Shown here: positions 6,943 through 8,787 of the stretch, one piece after another
How positions within the stretch are numbered: the stretch's first letter is position 1
Layout of the letters: the number at the start of each line of letters is the position of its first letter
From: an uncultured Methanosarcinales archaeon
GTDB lineage: Archaea; Halobacteriota; Methanosarcinia; Methanotrichales; Methanotrichaceae
DNA: 8,787 nt
Direction: 5' to 3'
Assembly: GCA_937864385.1 (NCBI GenBank)
Contig: CALMJN010000355.1
Location: forward strand, 1 to 8,787
The notes under the pieces: model-generated
Database searches by the model: none
What the model was told of the DNA's origin: nothing
The model's input: the letters and a program-made list of their open reading frames with translations, nothing else
Made by a program: the position numbers and the translations under genes

Positions 6943-7581
6943 ATGTGGCTGCTGTCCACGCGCCCGGACCTGGCCGTGTGGAATGCCCAGAACCAGACCC
7001 CGTCGCCAACTCCGGGTGCCTACTTGCTCGGCTTTGCGCCGCTGCTGCTATTCGCCGCGTTGGCCGTGATCGCCGTGCTGCTGCAGAAGGCCGGCTATTT
7101 GCAGGACTCGATCACCGCCGACCACTACCACGATCTCGGCAAGTTCCTGTTCGCCTTCGTGTTCTTCTGGGGCTACATCGCCTTCTCGCAGTACATGCTG
7201 ATTTGGTACGCCAACTTGCCGGAAGAGACCATGTGGTACATGGCCCGCCAATCCAACGGCTGGGCCGCGGTTTCCCTGCTGCTCTTGTTCGGCCATTTCC
7301 TGATCCCGTTCTGCGGACTCATGTCGCGGCGGGCCAAGCGGAACAAAGCCGTGCTGGCTGCTTGGGGCGGCTGGTTGCTGGTCATGCACTGGATCGACCT
7401 GTACTGGCTGGCGACGCCCACACCGGCCAACGGGCCCTCGTTCGGGATCGTCGATGTTTTGTGCCTGGTGGGGATGCTCAGCTTGTACGCCGCCGTCCTG
7501 TTGCGGATCGCTGCGGACCGCGGTTTGTTGCCGCAGCGGGACCCGTGGCTGGCGGAGTCGCTGGCGTTTCGCAACGCCTGA
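6943..7581 (+). CDS. actF: Alternative complex III subunit ActF (quinol:cytochrome c oxidoreductase), C-terminal part
   Basis: ActF is a membrane subunit of alternative complex III, which passes electrons from quinol to a cytochrome c or oxidase in bacteria. Counting from the ATG at 6943, hydrophobic segments lie near 31-48, 68-89, 107-126, 137-156 and 168-190. The family landmarks HYHDLGKFLFAF (61-72), YIAFSQYMLIWYANLPEET (78-96) and LLVMHWIDLYWL (145-156) are clear. The C-terminus is intact, ending ESLAFRNA. Only about 210 residues remain, so roughly the N-terminal half of the protein is missing. There is no ribosome site before 6943, and the open frame extends left into unrelated sequence to 6367. 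The first ~35 residues fit ActF poorly and may belong to yet another fragment. The style resembles Planctomycetes-like homologues. Such an aerobic complex would be out of place in a methanogen. Confidence 0.8.
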   Translation: MWLLSTRPDLAVWNAQNQTPSPTPGAYLLGFAPLLLFAALAVIAVLLQKAGYLQDSITADHYHDLGKFLFAFVFFWGYIAFSQYMLIWYANLPEETMWYMARQSNGWAAVSLLLLFGHFLIPFCGLMSRRAKRNKAVLAAWGGWLLVMHWIDLYWLATPTPANGPSFGIVDVLCLVGMLSLYAAVLLRIAADRGLLPQRDPWLAESLAFRNA

Positions 7582-7584
7582 CCG

Positions 7585-7620
7585 CAGAAGCCCGGCTGTT
7601 TCGGGAAAGCTGGGCTTCTG
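7585..7620 (+). terminator. Strong 13-bp hairpin between actF and the next gene
   Basis: CAGAAGCCCGGCT (7585-7597) pairs with AGCTGGGCTTCTG (7608-7620) over 13 positions, with a single G-T wobble and a 10-base loop. It starts four bases after the actF stop. No T-run follows, so it is not a classic intrinsic terminator. It may be a processing or attenuation hairpin that sets the ratio between actF and the downstream genes. Confidence 0.6.
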
Positions 7621-7641
7621 AATGCCTCGAAGAGGAGACGC

Positions 7642-7959
7642 ATGGAACGACACAACGACCTGAATACGCTCAAGATTGCGGCCATCGGCTTTCTCGCAGC
7701 GCTGGTCACGTTCGCGGTTATTCTCGCGTTGCAGGTGCTGTACTACTCGGCCGCCAACGAGCAACACGACAGGAAGGTGATCCAAGCGCCGACGACGCAG
7801 AGCGACACGCTGCTGGCGGAGCAGGCGGTCAAGCTGACGCGTTACGACTGGATCGACCGCGGGAAGCAGACGGTGATGGTCCCCATCGACCGCGCGATGG
7901 AGTTGGTCGTGAAGGAATTGTCCGCGGCGCACAGCGAGGAGCGGAGCCATGAGCGGTAG
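7642..7959 (+). CDS. Small membrane-anchored protein of the alternative complex III operon
   Basis: A 105-residue protein that I do not recognise by an established name. One transmembrane helix spans about residues 11-32 (KIAAIGFLAALVTFAVILAL and following), with a short charged N-terminus inside. The remaining ~70 residues should lie outside the membrane and end in a soluble helix. The segment WIDRGKQTVMVPIDRAMELVV (positions 70-90) resembles the conserved I-P-I-x-x-A-M-x-x-V motif of small proteins found beside respiratory complex genes. A good ribosome site, AGAGGAG (7631-7637), lies four bases before the ATG. It follows actF by 60 bp and overlaps the SCO-like gene by 11 bp, so it is in a tight operon. 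An assembly or accessory role in electron transfer is inferred from neighbours only. Confidence 0.75.
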   Translation: MERHNDLNTLKIAAIGFLAALVTFAVILALQVLYYSAANEQHDRKVIQAPTTQSDTLLAEQAVKLTRYDWIDRGKQTVMVPIDRAMELVVKELSAAHSEERSHER

Positions 7960-8203
7960 TCGGTCGCAAGACAAGAGACTCGTCGTCTTCTCGGCGTGCG
8001 GGCTGGCCGCCTGGCTGAGCCTGTGCGGCTCAGTTGCGGCCCAACGCCAGGAGGCCGGGCCGGAGACGTTGCAGGAGATCGGGATCGATGACCGGTTCAG
8101 GTCTGTCGGCGGAGATTCCATGCTGGCGGTCCTGGTCCACCTGGCCCTGCACTGGGGCTACATCCGGTCCAGGCTGAAAGGGGGCGGGGGCTCAGCCGGC
8201 TGA
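7949..8203 (+). pseudogene. SCO1/SenC-family copper chaperone, N-terminal stub fused to foreign sequence
   Basis: The ATG at 7949 has GGAG just upstream and overlaps the previous gene by 11 bp. Residues 1-31 form a secretion signal (KR, then a hydrophobic run LVVFSACGLAAWLSL, then SVAAQ). The next segment, ETLQEIGIDDRF, matches the short linker that precedes the thioredoxin-like domain in bacterial SCO proteins, which deliver copper to cytochrome oxidase. After about residue 50 (base 8098) the similarity stops. The CxxxC copper site and the whole thioredoxin fold are absent, replaced by about 34 residues resembling another membrane protein before a stop at 8201-8203. In related operons SCO genes sit next to actF-type and oxidase genes, which supports the identity of the stub. 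As it stands the product cannot work as a SCO protein. Confidence 0.6.
8099..8203 (+). other. DUF4405-like membrane-segment fragment inside the SCO ORF
   Basis: In the same frame as the SCO stub, this piece reads MLAVLVHLALHWGYIRSRLKG followed by a glycine-rich tail. A hydrophobic helix ending in H-x-x-x-HW-x-x-I and then basic residues is typical of the last helix of DUF4405-type cytochrome-b-like membrane domains. The fragment is only about 30 residues, so the family call is tentative. It differs in character from both flanks, which is why it is listed as a separate piece. Confidence 0.3.
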
Positions 8204-8787
8204 ACCGGCCGCGCCGGTCAACGATACGCTGGTTGTCGTGATCGGGAGCGACCCCGAACACCTGAACCCCGCGATATCAACCAGCTACCCGGTCGGGGCG
8301 GTTGGCGCCAGCCTGTTTTCCGGGCTGATCTCGAGAAATTCCGCCGGCCGCTACGAGCCCCAGCTCGCGTCCAGCTGGACGGTTTCACCTGACGATATGG
8401 TTTATACATTCAAGCTGGGCGACGCCAAATGGCACGACGGCCGGCCTTTTACCGCCGCCGATGTTCTTTATACTTATCAGGTAACGACAGACCCGAAAAC
8501 TCCCACCGCTTATGCCGGTGATTTTCTGAAAGTAAAAAAAGCGGAAGTCCTGGATGACTACACCTTCCGGGTGACTTACGATAAACCGTTTGCCCCGGCG
8601 CTGATCAGCTGGGGGGCGGCAATTCTGCCTCGACATCTTCTGGCAGGCGTTGATATTACCCGCAGTCCGCTGGCCCGCCGGCCCATCGGCACGGGTCCAT
8701 ACAAGTTCAAGGAATGGGTTGCCGGTCAGAAAATCGTCCTGGTTTCCAATGCCGATTACTTTGAAGGCAGGCCTTATATCGACGGTT
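8178..8787 (+). CDS. Family-5 (peptide/nickel type) ABC transporter substrate-binding protein, N-terminal part, no start
   Basis: This is an extracellular solute-binding protein of the DppA/OppA class, which captures peptides or related ligands for an ABC importer. About 203 codons are open to the window end, against a usual length near 500-550. Landmarks: GSDPEHLNPA near the start, YEPQLASSW, then YTFKLGDAKWHDGRPFTAADVLY (the family signature region), and IGTGPYKFKEW followed by DYFEGRPYIDG at the edge. A stop at 8175-8177 closes the frame upstream and no start codon or signal peptide is present. The first residues (GAGAQPAEPAAP) look like the linker just after a lipoprotein cysteine. The signal peptide was therefore lost at the junction at about 8178-8200. 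The right end is only the window edge. Family call is confident; ligand cannot be told. Confidence 0.88.

Noticed and set aside
6696..7952. 418-codon plus-strand frame across the PNPOx and ActF pieces
   Set aside because: Very Arg/Pro-rich translation without motifs; it overlaps actF in another frame and crosses a junction.
7048..8121. 357-codon minus-strand open frame opposite actF and its neighbours
   Set aside because: Antisense to genes with clear family motifs and ribosome sites; composition is Arg/Gln/His-rich shadow sequence with no known fold.
6286..8787. Insertion sequence, integron or CRISPR explanation for the patchwork tail
   Set aside because: No transposase or integrase motifs, no paired terminal repeats, no attC-like arrays and no regularly spaced repeats were seen.

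Overview
The first ~6.4 kb reads as euryarchaeal, methanogen-like DNA, probably close to Methanothrix/Methanosaeta. The genus is inferred from gene content, frequent AGG/AGA and ATA codons and archaeal TATA-like boxes; it was not searched. The last ~2.3 kb (about 6447 to the end) reads as pieces of several unrelated bacteria, each cut off at a neighbouring piece. The window therefore looks like the end of an archaeal contig, probably metagenomic, that runs into a chimeric or heavily rearranged tail.

Archaeal part. A Hel308 DNA-repair helicase runs leftward off the window edge (1-1277, minus). A 178-bp divergent spacer carries TATA-like elements and a perfect 20-bp palindrome. It leads into an LL-diaminopimelate aminotransferase (lysine biosynthesis, 1456-2607) and a full-length archaeal-type leucyl-tRNA synthetase with a TTG start (2698-5556). 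Tail to tail with leuS is a two-gene minus-strand unit: a 75-aa protein of unrecognised family (6058-6285), overlapped by 32 bp by a 172-aa PIN-domain RNase-like protein (5571-6089). The layout resembles a toxin-antitoxin module, but the small partner has none of the usual VapB DNA-binding folds. Its promoter region holds a nearly symmetric A/T box that could fire in both directions.

Patchwork tail. From about 6447 the reading frame changes identity repeatedly. There is a serine-acetyltransferase-like C-terminus, the C-terminal part of a PNPOx-like flavin-binding protein, and the C-terminal half of ActF from alternative complex III followed by a 105-aa membrane-anchored protein and the first ~50 residues of a SCO/SenC copper chaperone. 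That last block is a coherent fragment of a bacterial aerobic respiratory operon. After it come a short DUF4405-like membrane segment and the N-terminal ~200 residues of a family-5 peptide-type ABC transporter binding protein that lacks its signal peptide. None of the truncations is explained by a visible insertion sequence or recombinase.

The strongest candidate for new biology is the PIN/75-aa pair. The strongest structural oddity is the multi-junction tail, for which assembly artefact is the leading explanation.
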